A DNA stretch of 53,349 bases from Verrucomicrobia bacterium UBA3750 (GTDB taxonomy: Bacteria > Verrucomicrobiota > Kiritimatiellia > RFP12 > UBA1067). The DNA lies in contig DFGM01000082.1 of assembly GCA_002371755.1 (NCBI GenBank), positions 1 to 53,349 on the forward strand, written 5' to 3'. The notes beneath the pieces were generated by a model that did no database searches, was not told the DNA's origin, and saw nothing but the letters and a program-made list of their open reading frames with translations. Of this stretch, positions 16,100 through 23,545 are shown one piece after another (positions within the stretch are counted from its first letter, which is position 1; each line of letters opens with the position of its first letter). The translations under genes and the position numbers were made by a program.

Positions 16100-17761
16100 A
16101 TGACACTTCGCAAGCTTCTTGAAGACAAGGTCGAGCGTTTTGGTTCGCGCCTTGCCATGGTCTGGAACGAAGAAAAGGAATGGCGCAAGCGCACTTGGGC
16201 GGAGCTCGGGAATCGCGTTCGCGCGCTTTCCGATGGCTACGGCAAATACTTCAATCTCGAGCCGGGCAAGGATAATACCGCCATAATACTCGGCAATTCG
16301 CCTGTCTGGGTGGAAGCGTATCTGGCGCAGTCGTGCGCGGGCGTGGCGGTGGTGCCGCTCGATCCGAAGTTGCACGAGAACGAGGTGGAGTACATACTTT
16401 CCAACGCCGAAGTGAAAGTGGTGACGACCGACAAGGCGCATCTGAGGATGATGATGTCGCTCGCCCCGCGTCTCACACATCTCAAGGGGATCGTGGTGGT
16501 GGATGGCGTTATTTTCGACGGGCAGAAGATTGGCGAGGCGGCGGTTGTCGGGATTGACGTCTTGTATAAAGATGGGGATGGCGGCTTCTACGCGGCGCAC
16601 CAGCCTGATGCGGAGGATGTGGCATCCATCATCTATACATCCGGCACGACGGGCAAGCCCAAAGGGGCGATGCTCACCCACAAGAACTTCATCAGCGATG
16701 TGGAAGGCGCGATAGTCACGTTCAACGTGCACGTGGACGAAAACGACAGGCTTCTCGTGGTGCTGCCGCTTTTCCACGCATTCAGCTTTACAGCCAATCT
16801 CATGGTAGCCTTGAGCATCGGCGCCGAATTGATGTTTGTCGAGTCGCTCAGGACGGTCGGGCGGGACATATCGATACTCAAGCCCACGGGCATCATGGCG
16901 GTGCCGCTTCTTGCGGAGAAACTTCACGACAAGTTGGAGGATGGAATCGCGAAGTCCGCTATGGCGCAGTTCCTTTTGAAGCTGGGGCTGCGGGGGCTGG
17001 TGTGGCACTCGGTGCGCCTGAAGCTGGGCGGGAGCTTGAGATTCATCATCACAGGCGGGGCGCCGTGCCCGAAACATGTCCTAGACGGCTTCAAGCGCAT
17101 ACATGTGAAGTTCATCGAAGGCTACGGTCTAACCGAATGCGCTCCTGTCGTGTCGGTGACGGATTACAAATCGAGCCGCGTGGGCACTATCGGCAAGCCC
17201 TGCCAAGGCGTGGAAGTGCGCCTTGCGGACAAGAACGAATCGGGCGTGGGCGAATTGCAGGTGAAGGGACCCAACGTGATGAAGGGGTACTTCCACAACC
17301 CCAAGGCGACGGAAGAATCGTTCGACGGCGAATGGTTCGCCACGGGAGACCTGGCGAGCATGGACGAAGATGGCTACATCACCATACGCGGCAGGAAGAA
17401 GGCGCTCATCGTAAACCGTGAAGGGAAGAACATCTACCCGGAAGAAGTGGAAAATACCGTTTCGAAGGACCCCGCCGTCCAGGACATCATCGTGATAGGC
17501 TACACGCAAGGCGGAGTGCCCGGCGAGCGAGTGGGTGCTATCGTGTATCCCGACGAAGAATGGTTCAAGGCGGAGAACGGCGGCACTATGCCGCCGTGGG
17601 AAGAAGTGGAAAAGGTGCTCTCCAAACGTGTGCAGGAAAAGAGTGCGACGCTTGCCGACTACAAGCGCATACGCAAAGTGGTGGTGTATAAAGAGCCGCT
17701 CGAGCGCACAAGCGTGGGCAAGGTTCGCCGCGTCACATACAAGGGCAGGCTGGACGAATAA
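16100..17761 (+). CDS. AMP-dependent long-chain acyl-CoA (or acyl-ACP) synthetase
   Basis: A 553-residue ANL-superfamily enzyme that activates a carboxylate, most likely a fatty acid, through an acyl-adenylate. The P-loop-like motif IIYTSGTTGKPKGAMLTH is near residue 175, GYGLTECAPVVSV near 340, and the TGDLASMDEDGYITIRGRKK hinge with catalytic-type NREGKNIYPEEVE near 415-455. The linker motif and length match FadD-like proteins, but an acyl-ACP synthetase or another acid-CoA ligase cannot be excluded. It is the first gene of a group that continues with a dehydrogenase two bases after its stop and then tsaE. No thioesterase or acyltransferase is adjacent to narrow the substrate. Confidence 0.87.
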   Translation: MTLRKLLEDKVERFGSRLAMVWNEEKEWRKRTWAELGNRVRALSDGYGKYFNLEPGKDNTAIILGNSPVWVEAYLAQSCAGVAVVPLDPKLHENEVEYILSNAEVKVVTTDKAHLRMMMSLAPRLTHLKGIVVVDGVIFDGQKIGEAAVVGIDVLYKDGDGGFYAAHQPDAEDVASIIYTSGTTGKPKGAMLTHKNFISDVEGAIVTFNVHVDENDRLLVVLPLFHAFSFTANLMVALSIGAELMFVESLRTVGRDISILKPTGIMAVPLLAEKLHDKLEDGIAKSAMAQFLLKLGLRGLVWHSVRLKLGGSLRFIITGGAPCPKHVLDGFKRIHVKFIEGYGLTECAPVVSVTDYKSSRVGTIGKPCQGVEVRLADKNESGVGELQVKGPNVMKGYFHNPKATEESFDGEWFATGDLASMDEDGYITIRGRKKALIVNREGKNIYPEEVENTVSKDPAVQDIIVIGYTQGGVPGERVGAIVYPDEEWFKAENGGTMPPWEEVEKVLSKRVQEKSATLADYKRIRKVVVYKEPLERTSVGKVRRVTYKGRLDE

Positions 17762-17763
17762 TC

Positions 17764-18693
17764 TTGGATTCCAAAGAGAGAGTTCTCGTCTGGCTTGAAT
17801 GGCCTGAGGCGTGTTTCCGCGCGTCGCGCACCGACATGGAGTATCTTTCCACGCTCCTGCCGCGCGGAGCTGTCGCGAAGAGGGTGCGGAGCGAAAAGGC
17901 GTTTCTTGCCGCGCTCCCCACGGCGACGCATGCAATAGTCTGGCATTTCAAACCCGAATGGTATGCCATCGCCAAGAGGCTCAAGGTGCTCGCTACGCCC
18001 GGGGCGGGGCGGGAACTTGTCGCGCACAAAGAAGCCCCCGAGGGAGTGAAAGTGCATTTCGGGGCGTTTCATGGCCGGCTCATGGCCGAAAGCGTGGCGG
18101 CGTTTTGCCTTGCGTGGGCGCGAGGGTTCTTCAAGGTCGAACGCCGCCGGGCAAAAGCGGGCATATGGCCGCGCGAATGGCTTGGCTCGCTCGCGTATAC
18201 CGTGGAAGGCACGAAAGCCGTGATTCTCGGATACGGGAAGATCGGCAAGGCGGTGGGCGAAAAGCTTTCGGCGCTTGGCGTGGATGTGAAAGGGTTCTCG
18301 CGCTCCAACATTTCCGGACTGCCCGCCGCAGCACGGACGGCGGATTGGTTCATACTCGCGCTCCCCAGCGACACGGGTACGGACGGCATCTTCGGCAGGC
18401 GCATCATTTCGCTCCTCCCCAGGCGGTGCGTGTTGGTGAACATCGGGCGCGGCAATGCGGTGGATGAGCAGGCGCTTGCGCACGCATTGTCCACGGGACG
18501 CCTCGCCGGCGCCTACCTCGACGTCTTTCGCAACGAACCCACCGCGCTTACGCCGAAAAGTGCGGTTGCAAATGAAACGCCGCTCTGGGAGGCGGAACTT
18601 GAAAATCTCGTCGCAATGCCGCATTCCTCGGCTTTCGCCCCTCAGTATCTAAAACTGGCATTCAAGGAACTCAAGGATGAAGGGTATATATAA
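17764..18693 (+). CDS. D-2-hydroxyacid dehydrogenase family protein
   Basis: A 309-residue NAD-dependent oxidoreductase of the D-isomer-specific 2-hydroxyacid dehydrogenase family. The Rossmann loop is ILGYGKIGKAVGEKL, followed by the family signature LPRRCVLVNIGRGNAVDEQAL with its catalytic Arg, the DVFRNEPT segment with the catalytic Glu, and MPHSSAFAPQY with the catalytic His. It is at the short end of the family. The start is probably the TTG at 17764, two bases after the preceding stop; the first in-frame ATG is 24 codons downstream and would remove the first strand of the fold. The 3' end overlaps tsaE by 17 bases. The substrate (glyoxylate, pyruvate, phosphoglycerate or other) cannot be told. 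Confidence 0.84.
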   Translation: MDSKERVLVWLEWPEACFRASRTDMEYLSTLLPRGAVAKRVRSEKAFLAALPTATHAIVWHFKPEWYAIAKRLKVLATPGAGRELVAHKEAPEGVKVHFGAFHGRLMAESVAAFCLAWARGFFKVERRRAKAGIWPREWLGSLAYTVEGTKAVILGYGKIGKAVGEKLSALGVDVKGFSRSNISGLPAAARTADWFILALPSDTGTDGIFGRRIISLLPRRCVLVNIGRGNAVDEQALAHALSTGRLAGAYLDVFRNEPTALTPKSAVANETPLWEAELENLVAMPHSSAFAPQYLKLAFKELKDEGYI

Positions 18694-19135
18694 GGTAAAA
18701 AGCGTGGAAGAAACGTGGAGTCTGGCCAGGGACTTCGCCAAGGAACTGCGCCCCGGCGATGTTATTTGCCTGGAAGGAGACCTGGGAGCGGGAAAAACCA
18801 CCTTTACGCAGGCTCTCGCGGCCGGATTGCAGGCCAAGGGTCGCGTAGCCTCCCCAACCTTCTGCATAGTGCGCGAACACCATTGCGCCCCGGGCGCCAC
18901 AGCCCCCATGCTCGTGCATATGGACCTTTACCGGCTTTCCTCGCCTGAAGATGTAATCGCCATCGGGTGGGACGATTATCTCGCAAAAGGCGCAATAATC
19001 GCGGTTGAATGGCCAGAAAGAGCCGGTTATCTCATTCCGAAGGGTGCACATCATGTCCGATTCCTCCATTCGGGGGAGGAGGGCGAGGAAAGCCGTATAA
19101 TCGCCATTGACATCGAGACGCAAAATATGGTATAA
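18677..19135 (+). CDS. tsaE: tRNA N6-threonylcarbamoyladenosine biosynthesis ATPase TsaE
   Basis: A 152-residue ATPase needed with TsaB, TsaC and TsaD for the t6A modification at position 37 of ANN-decoding tRNAs. Conserved family features are the Walker A loop GDLGAGKTTFTQ near residues 34-45, SPTFCIVREH, and HMDLYRLSSPED. It overlaps the dehydrogenase by 17 bases, so it is translated as part of that operon. The -35 and the TATAAT of the next promoter lie at its extreme 3' end; its stop codon (19133-19135) falls within the -10 of the polysaccharide promoter. Confidence 0.93.
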   Translation: MKGIYKVKSVEETWSLARDFAKELRPGDVICLEGDLGAGKTTFTQALAAGLQAKGRVASPTFCIVREHHCAPGATAPMLVHMDLYRLSSPEDVIAIGWDDYLAKGAIIAVEWPERAGYLIPKGAHHVRFLHSGEEGEESRIIAIDIETQNMV

Positions 19136-19137
19136 TA
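19107..19137 (+). promoter_or_regulatory. Promoter of the polysaccharide export cluster
   Basis: The best-formed promoter in the window: TTGACA at 19107-19112, an 18-base spacer and TATAAT at 19131-19136 within the third copy of AATATGGTATAATA (19124-19137). It lies inside the end of tsaE. Start near 19143 would be only about five bases before the ATG at 19148, so the transcript is nearly leaderless unless the start codon at 19169 is used. Confidence 0.75.
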
Positions 19138-19147
19138 AGGGGTGCTT

Positions 19148-19831
19148 ATGGGTAAAGTATGCCATGAAATGATTTTGATGGCAGTCGCCTGCATATTGCT
19201 GAGCGGCTGTGCCACTATTACTGAGACGGTTTCCAACGCGTTCAAACCTAAAGAAACGGCGGTGGAAGAGACGCTTGCCGCCACATATGTGGATGGTCCG
19301 CGCGTGCGTATCGGCGTGGGGCTCATCGTGCAGGTGAGCACGCTCTCGCAGCAGCCCACGACCATGCAGGTGCAGGTGGATCAGAGCGGCAACATCGTGC
19401 TGCCCTATCTCCTTCAGGAGCCGGTGGCTTGCAACGGCATGAAGCTCGACGACCTCAAGGATAAGCTTATAAAGGAGTATTCCTACTTCCTCAAGCAGCC
19501 GCAGGTGATGGTGACTTTTGCGCCGTTCGATTCCCGTTCGGGCGGGGTTAGCCCGTGGGGGACGATTACGGTGCTGGGCGAAGTGGCAAATCCCGGCCCC
19601 GTGAATGTTCCTTCCACGATGGATCTCACAGTCACCAAGGTTCTGCAGGTGTCGGGCGGTCTCAAACCTTTCGCCGACAAGCGCAATGTGCGTGTGACGA
19701 GGTGCGATGCACGCGGCAAGCAGACCCGTTTCACCGTGAATATCGACGAAATCGGCAAGGAAGGGCGCATAGACAAGGATATTACGCTCAATGCGGGCGA
19801 TGTGGTGTATGTGCCCGAAACATGGTACTGA
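19148..19831 (+). CDS. Polysaccharide export outer-membrane lipoprotein (Wza-like)
   Basis: A 227-residue lipoprotein of the polysaccharide export (Poly_export/SLBB) family that forms the outer-membrane exit for capsule or exopolysaccharide. The lipobox LLSGC puts the lipidated Cys at residue 21. The Poly_export domain follows (VDQSGNIVLPYL near residue 77), then an SLBB-like beta-grasp (TITVLGEVANPGPVNVPSTM and VTKVLQVSGGLKPFADKRNV) and NAGDVVYVPETWY at the end. It lacks the long C-terminal part of E. coli Wza that makes the transmembrane helix, as in shorter EpsA-like proteins; the beta-barrel two genes downstream may supply the pore. ATG 19148 follows AAGGGG, but the promoter overlaps that site; 19169 is the alternative. 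Confidence 0.85.
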   Translation: MGKVCHEMILMAVACILLSGCATITETVSNAFKPKETAVEETLAATYVDGPRVRIGVGLIVQVSTLSQQPTTMQVQVDQSGNIVLPYLLQEPVACNGMKLDDLKDKLIKEYSYFLKQPQVMVTFAPFDSRSGGVSPWGTITVLGEVANPGPVNVPSTMDLTVTKVLQVSGGLKPFADKRNVRVTRCDARGKQTRFTVNIDEIGKEGRIDKDITLNAGDVVYVPETWY

Positions 19832-19843
19832 GACTTGCAACGC

Positions 19844-19879
19844 AACAATACTCTAATATAGAACAATACTCTAATATAG
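19844..19879 (+). repeat. Perfect 18-bp tandem duplication in a gene leader
   Basis: AACAATACTCTAATATAG occurs twice in direct succession (19844-19861 and 19862-19879) between the Wza-like gene and the next coding region. Each copy ends in an AT-rich segment (TAATATAG) that could act as a weak -10 or an mRNA processing site. The next start codon is 22 bases downstream, after AAAGGAA. Confidence 0.9.
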
Positions 19880-19900
19880 AATAGAAAGGAATAGAGAAAC

Positions 19901-20827
19901 ATGAAAAAACTGCTGATGCTGCTAGCGATGGCGCTTTCCACGGTCGCCATGGCGGAGATGTCGCTTGCTGATGCGCGCGGCAAAATCGGTGATGTCGTCG
20001 CCAGTCCAGACAAGATGTCTGCAATCATGAAGGAACTTTCCAGCGAAGATCAGGTGGCCTTTCTGGCGGAAGTAAATGCGGCGATCGACAATCTGCGCGC
20101 ATCCACCAACGAGAAGACGATGCTCTTCCTCCAGGTGAACGAAGCGGCGTTGAAGAGCGCGAACAAGGGCAACCTCCAGGCGCTTCTCGCCGAATCCTAT
20201 GCCACGGTGCCGTGCGAAGCGCTCACCGTGCTCAACGAGCGCTATGCCACCGACCTCTTCAGCCGCAACGCCAACCCGACGAGGCCCGTGAGCGATGCCG
20301 ACTTCCAGAAGACGGTTTCCGACACCATGAAGGTGATTGCCGAGCGCATGGCGAAGACGGACGATTCCGACGTGCGCACCACGTTCGCGATTCTTACGTT
20401 CCTGCGCGCTTCCGAAGGAACGCCCGCCGATCTCGCCAAGACTCTCGTCGAAGTCATTCCCGACGCGAAGGCCCGCGACCTCGCCATGACCGAGTGGATT
20501 CCCTCCGCAATGGCTGAAGGTATGAGCAAGACGTACGAGCCGATGCTCGGCGCGGCCGATGCCGGCATCGCCCCGACGATTGACTTCTCGCCCGTCACCA
20601 CCGTGGCTCCTTCCGAAGGCCTCGTCGCGCTTGCCGCCGATATCGGCAGCACCTCTTCCGCCTTCAGCGCTTCCACGTTCGGTCTTGGCGTCGTGGGTAT
20701 TCCCCAGGGCTTGACGCACGACGTGGGTGTAGACCGTATTCCCCGCACAAGGAACCCGAACGCTCCTTGGAACAGCGACGATCGTCGCGGTCGCGAACCC
20801 GATCCCTATGATTTCCAGACCCTCTAA
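19901..20827 (+). CDS. Uncharacterised secreted protein of the polysaccharide cluster
   Basis: A 308-residue protein that I do not recognise. It has a typical signal peptide (MKKLLMLLAMALSTVAMA, cut before E19). A mostly helical region of about 200 residues follows, beginning SLADARGKIGDVVASPDKMS with recurring DxxKT-type helices. The last third is Ser/Ala/Gly-rich and ends in an Arg/Pro/Asp-rich low-complexity tail (DRRGREPDPYDFQTL). No membrane segment follows the signal peptide, so it is likely periplasmic or released. It lies between the Wza-like lipoprotein and the beta-barrel gene, 22 bases upstream of the latter, suggesting a role in polysaccharide export or assembly; this is by position only. 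AAAGGAA precedes the ATG. Confidence 0.75.
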   Translation: MKKLLMLLAMALSTVAMAEMSLADARGKIGDVVASPDKMSAIMKELSSEDQVAFLAEVNAAIDNLRASTNEKTMLFLQVNEAALKSANKGNLQALLAESYATVPCEALTVLNERYATDLFSRNANPTRPVSDADFQKTVSDTMKVIAERMAKTDDSDVRTTFAILTFLRASEGTPADLAKTLVEVIPDAKARDLAMTEWIPSAMAEGMSKTYEPMLGAADAGIAPTIDFSPVTTVAPSEGLVALAADIGSTSSAFSASTFGLGVVGIPQGLTHDVGVDRIPRTRNPNAPWNSDDRRGREPDPYDFQTL

Positions 20828-20849
20828 TATTTCAAGAACGGAGCAAACG

Positions 20850-22103
20850 ATGAAATCCATCAAATTCCTCCTCACCGCCGCAGCTGCGGCAGCTTCCACC
20901 GCCGCGCTCGCCGGCGAGATGGATAGACCTACCGGCTTCAAGGTGGGAGACCGCCTTACGCTCAGACCCTACGTCTCGATGTCGTATACCTACGATTCCA
21001 ACGTGGACTCCACCCGCCACGGCAAGACCGGCTCCAACTGGTCTGTGGAGCCCGGCTTCGCCGCCGACTATGTTGGCGAGAACTGGAAACTCGATGGTCG
21101 CGCCTGGTATCAGTACCATGCCTACAACCACTATTCCAGCCAGCTCAACCAGTCCAGCTTCGGCGAAATCCTCAGTTTCACCTGGGCGGATTCCCTCCCG
21201 AACGAGAAGGGCTGGACGGTGAAGTTCTCCGAGCAGTTCCGCCAGATTGCGCAGGATGACGATATGACCACCAGCGACGGCCGCGGCATGGGGCGTGACC
21301 GCAAGGAGTTCACGTTCGATTCCATCGTGGAGCGCCGCATCAACCAGTATCTGCACGGCGCCTTGACCGCGGGCTACTACTTCCTCGACTACGAGAACAA
21401 CGTCAAGAAGTATGCGACGATGTTCGGCTGGGAGCGCGTTACCGTGGGCGGCGAAGCGGGCTATACGGCTTCGAAGTGGACAGACTTCGTGATTTCCGGC
21501 AACTACATGTGGTACACGCAGGATAACGACAGCCTTCACGGCTCGCCCTACTATTCGGGTTACACGCCCAAGGGGCGCCATATCAGCGGCGATTCCGAGG
21601 GCTGGTCGCTCATGGGCGGTATCGCGACGCGTGCGACCGAGCGAATCGAGTATCGTCTCTTGGGTGGCTACAGCCGCTTCGACTACGGCAACGGCGCGAA
21701 GAAGCTCGGCGGCTTCACCTACCAGACGTCCGCGCGCTGGGCAATCAACGACCGTCTGAGTTTCATGCTCCTCGGTTCGAGCTACTATCAGCCTTCCGAA
21801 AACAGCTACGGTTCGGCCAACAAGGTCTATACCGCCTCGGCCGGTCTCGCAAAGAGCTGGGTGCGCGGAAAGCTTTCCACCAACATCGACCTTGCATATC
21901 GCAAGGAGAGGACGGAGTATGCCGAGTATAATATCGACAACTACGACCGCGACATCTACACCGGCCGCATCGCCCTCAACTACCGCCTCAACAGGTTCCT
22001 CACGGCTTTCACCAGCCTCGAGTACCAGATGGAGGATAGCGACCGCAGGTCCTACGAATACGACCGCTGGCGCGGCACGGTGGGTATGCGCCTGACTTAC
22101 TGA
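20850..22103 (+). CDS. Outer-membrane beta-barrel protein of the polysaccharide cluster
   Basis: A 417-residue protein with a signal peptide (MKSIKFLLTAAAAAASTAALA) and a chain dominated by alternating, aromatic-rich strands (LRPYVSMSYTYDSNVDST, NWKLDGRAWYQYHAYNHY, RWAINDRLSFMLLGSSYY). It ends in GTVGMRLTY, and a C-terminal aromatic residue is the usual signal for barrel insertion. The pattern resembles the putative beta-barrel porin 2 proteins found with exopolysaccharide/exosortase clusters. It probably forms an outer-membrane channel working with the short Wza-like lipoprotein. The frame is open further upstream, but ATG 20850 begins the signal peptide and follows CGGAG. GTG 22110 of the next gene is six bases past its stop. 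Confidence 0.8.
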   Translation: MKSIKFLLTAAAAAASTAALAGEMDRPTGFKVGDRLTLRPYVSMSYTYDSNVDSTRHGKTGSNWSVEPGFAADYVGENWKLDGRAWYQYHAYNHYSSQLNQSSFGEILSFTWADSLPNEKGWTVKFSEQFRQIAQDDDMTTSDGRGMGRDRKEFTFDSIVERRINQYLHGALTAGYYFLDYENNVKKYATMFGWERVTVGGEAGYTASKWTDFVISGNYMWYTQDNDSLHGSPYYSGYTPKGRHISGDSEGWSLMGGIATRATERIEYRLLGGYSRFDYGNGAKKLGGFTYQTSARWAINDRLSFMLLGSSYYQPSENSYGSANKVYTASAGLAKSWVRGKLSTNIDLAYRKERTEYAEYNIDNYDRDIYTGRIALNYRLNRFLTAFTSLEYQMEDSDRRSYEYDRWRGTVGMRLTY

Positions 22104-22109
22104 CGAGCA

Positions 22110-23528
22110 GTGCAAAAGCTCATATCCAAATATGCATTGGCGGCGCACCTCGCATTGCTTGCGGTGTCGCCGCTCTTCCTATTCTCGCTATGCCCGTCCG
22201 AGACCGTCTCGCGCGTGATGATGTGGCTTTCGCTCTATGCGGTGGTGTGGTTCTTCCTGGAGCCCTCCCGCATGAAGGACGAGATGCTGCATGATTCGCG
22301 CCGCCGCGTTGCCAAGGCTCTGGTGCGCGACCCTCTTTTCTGGGCGTTTGCCGTTCTAGCCGTCGTATGCTTCTGCAGATGGATGAACGACGGCATCCAG
22401 ATGGCCTACGATGCCGAGAACCAGTTCTGGTATGTGAAAAAGGCGGCAATGGCGTATTTCCCCGGCTCCATCACCGGGCATGGCGAAATAGAGTTCTCGG
22501 CTCTTCTGGCTGTATGGATAATAGTGATGGGGATACGGCACGCGCTCGGCAGGGCTGCAAGGCTCGGTTTTCTTTTTATGTCGTCGCTCTTCGCCGGGGT
22601 GGCGGTTGCGGTATCTGGAATAGCGGCGGTTTTCGGGAACAGCGAAGCGATTGCCGCGATGAACACGCCCTATGGGAGCCGCGGATTCGCCGGCTTGGCG
22701 TTCGGACTCTATTTCCTGGGCGGCATGACCGGTCTTGCAGGCGCACTCGAGCACAAGTGGAAGAAAATCACGATGTTTTTCATCCTCGGGCTTGGAGGCT
22801 CGGCGGCGGGCGCCTTCCTTTTCGCGCCTCCCGCGATGGTCGCGCTTTACGCGATTGCCGCTGCGGTGTTCCTTCTCTTCAACATCCTCTGGCTCGCCTT
22901 TCGCGGAAGAACCTCTTCCAGCATGAAGTTGCTGGCGGTAGTCATCATGTCGCTCGGAGTAGCAGTCCTAATCGTGATGGCATTCTCGCCGGAAGGGCTG
23001 GACGCGGAGCGCGTATCGGCTATTCTCGAAGGGCGGTTTTTCCCCGATACATTCAGCGCGATAGCCGCTTCTCTCGCCGAAATCTCGAAGAAGGCCTGGC
23101 TTCTCAACCCGTGGCTCGGCTCGGGTATCGACTCCTTCCCGCTGGACATACGCTTCAACGCTACTGATGACGACTGGGCGCTTCTGCCGATTGGCATCAC
23201 GAGCGCCTACAGCGGCTGGTGGACTTTCATAGCCGAGCGCGGCATCGTGGGCGCCTTGATGATGGCGACGCCGCTCGGCTTCATGGTGTGGACGTTCCTC
23301 CACCGCCTCCCCGGAGTTCTCCGCCATTCCTTCTTCATGCCGGGCGTAGTCCTTGGCTTTGCGGCATTCGCCGCTGCGATTGCCGAAACCTTTGCCGATG
23401 CATCCTTCCTTCGCCCCGAGGCATTGATTGCGCTCGCGGCGTTCATGGCGGTTGCCGCGGCGTCCTTGCCGCCCCTCAAAGACGGGAAAAAGAGCGGCAA
23501 CCAGAAAGACAACGAACAAGACGATTGA
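22110..23528 (+). CDS. Polytopic membrane protein, O-antigen ligase/Wzy polymerase-like
   Basis: A 472-residue inner-membrane protein with about ten to twelve hydrophobic segments. Near residue 335 a long periplasmic loop holds NPWLGSGIDSFPLDIRF and ITSAYSGWWTFIAERG, which resembles the G-x-G-x-x-F and W-x-x-x-x-E-x-G pattern of the Wzy_C/O-antigen ligase family. These proteins polymerise or ligate lipid-linked glycans at the periplasmic face. The tail is charged (KDGKKSGNQKDNEQDD) and cytoplasmic. It starts with GTG at 22110, close behind the barrel gene, and is followed by the Wzc-like kinase 17 bases later, a pairing that fits a Wzy-dependent pathway. Similarity in this family is low, so the name is tentative. 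Confidence 0.68.
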   Translation: MQKLISKYALAAHLALLAVSPLFLFSLCPSETVSRVMMWLSLYAVVWFFLEPSRMKDEMLHDSRRRVAKALVRDPLFWAFAVLAVVCFCRWMNDGIQMAYDAENQFWYVKKAAMAYFPGSITGHGEIEFSALLAVWIIVMGIRHALGRAARLGFLFMSSLFAGVAVAVSGIAAVFGNSEAIAAMNTPYGSRGFAGLAFGLYFLGGMTGLAGALEHKWKKITMFFILGLGGSAAGAFLFAPPAMVALYAIAAAVFLLFNILWLAFRGRTSSSMKLLAVVIMSLGVAVLIVMAFSPEGLDAERVSAILEGRFFPDTFSAIAASLAEISKKAWLLNPWLGSGIDSFPLDIRFNATDDDWALLPIGITSAYSGWWTFIAERGIVGALMMATPLGFMVWTFLHRLPGVLRHSFFMPGVVLGFAAFAAAIAETFADASFLRPEALIALAAFMAVAAASLPPLKDGKKSGNQKDNEQDD

Positions 23529-23545
23529 TTTCCGGAGACATATCC

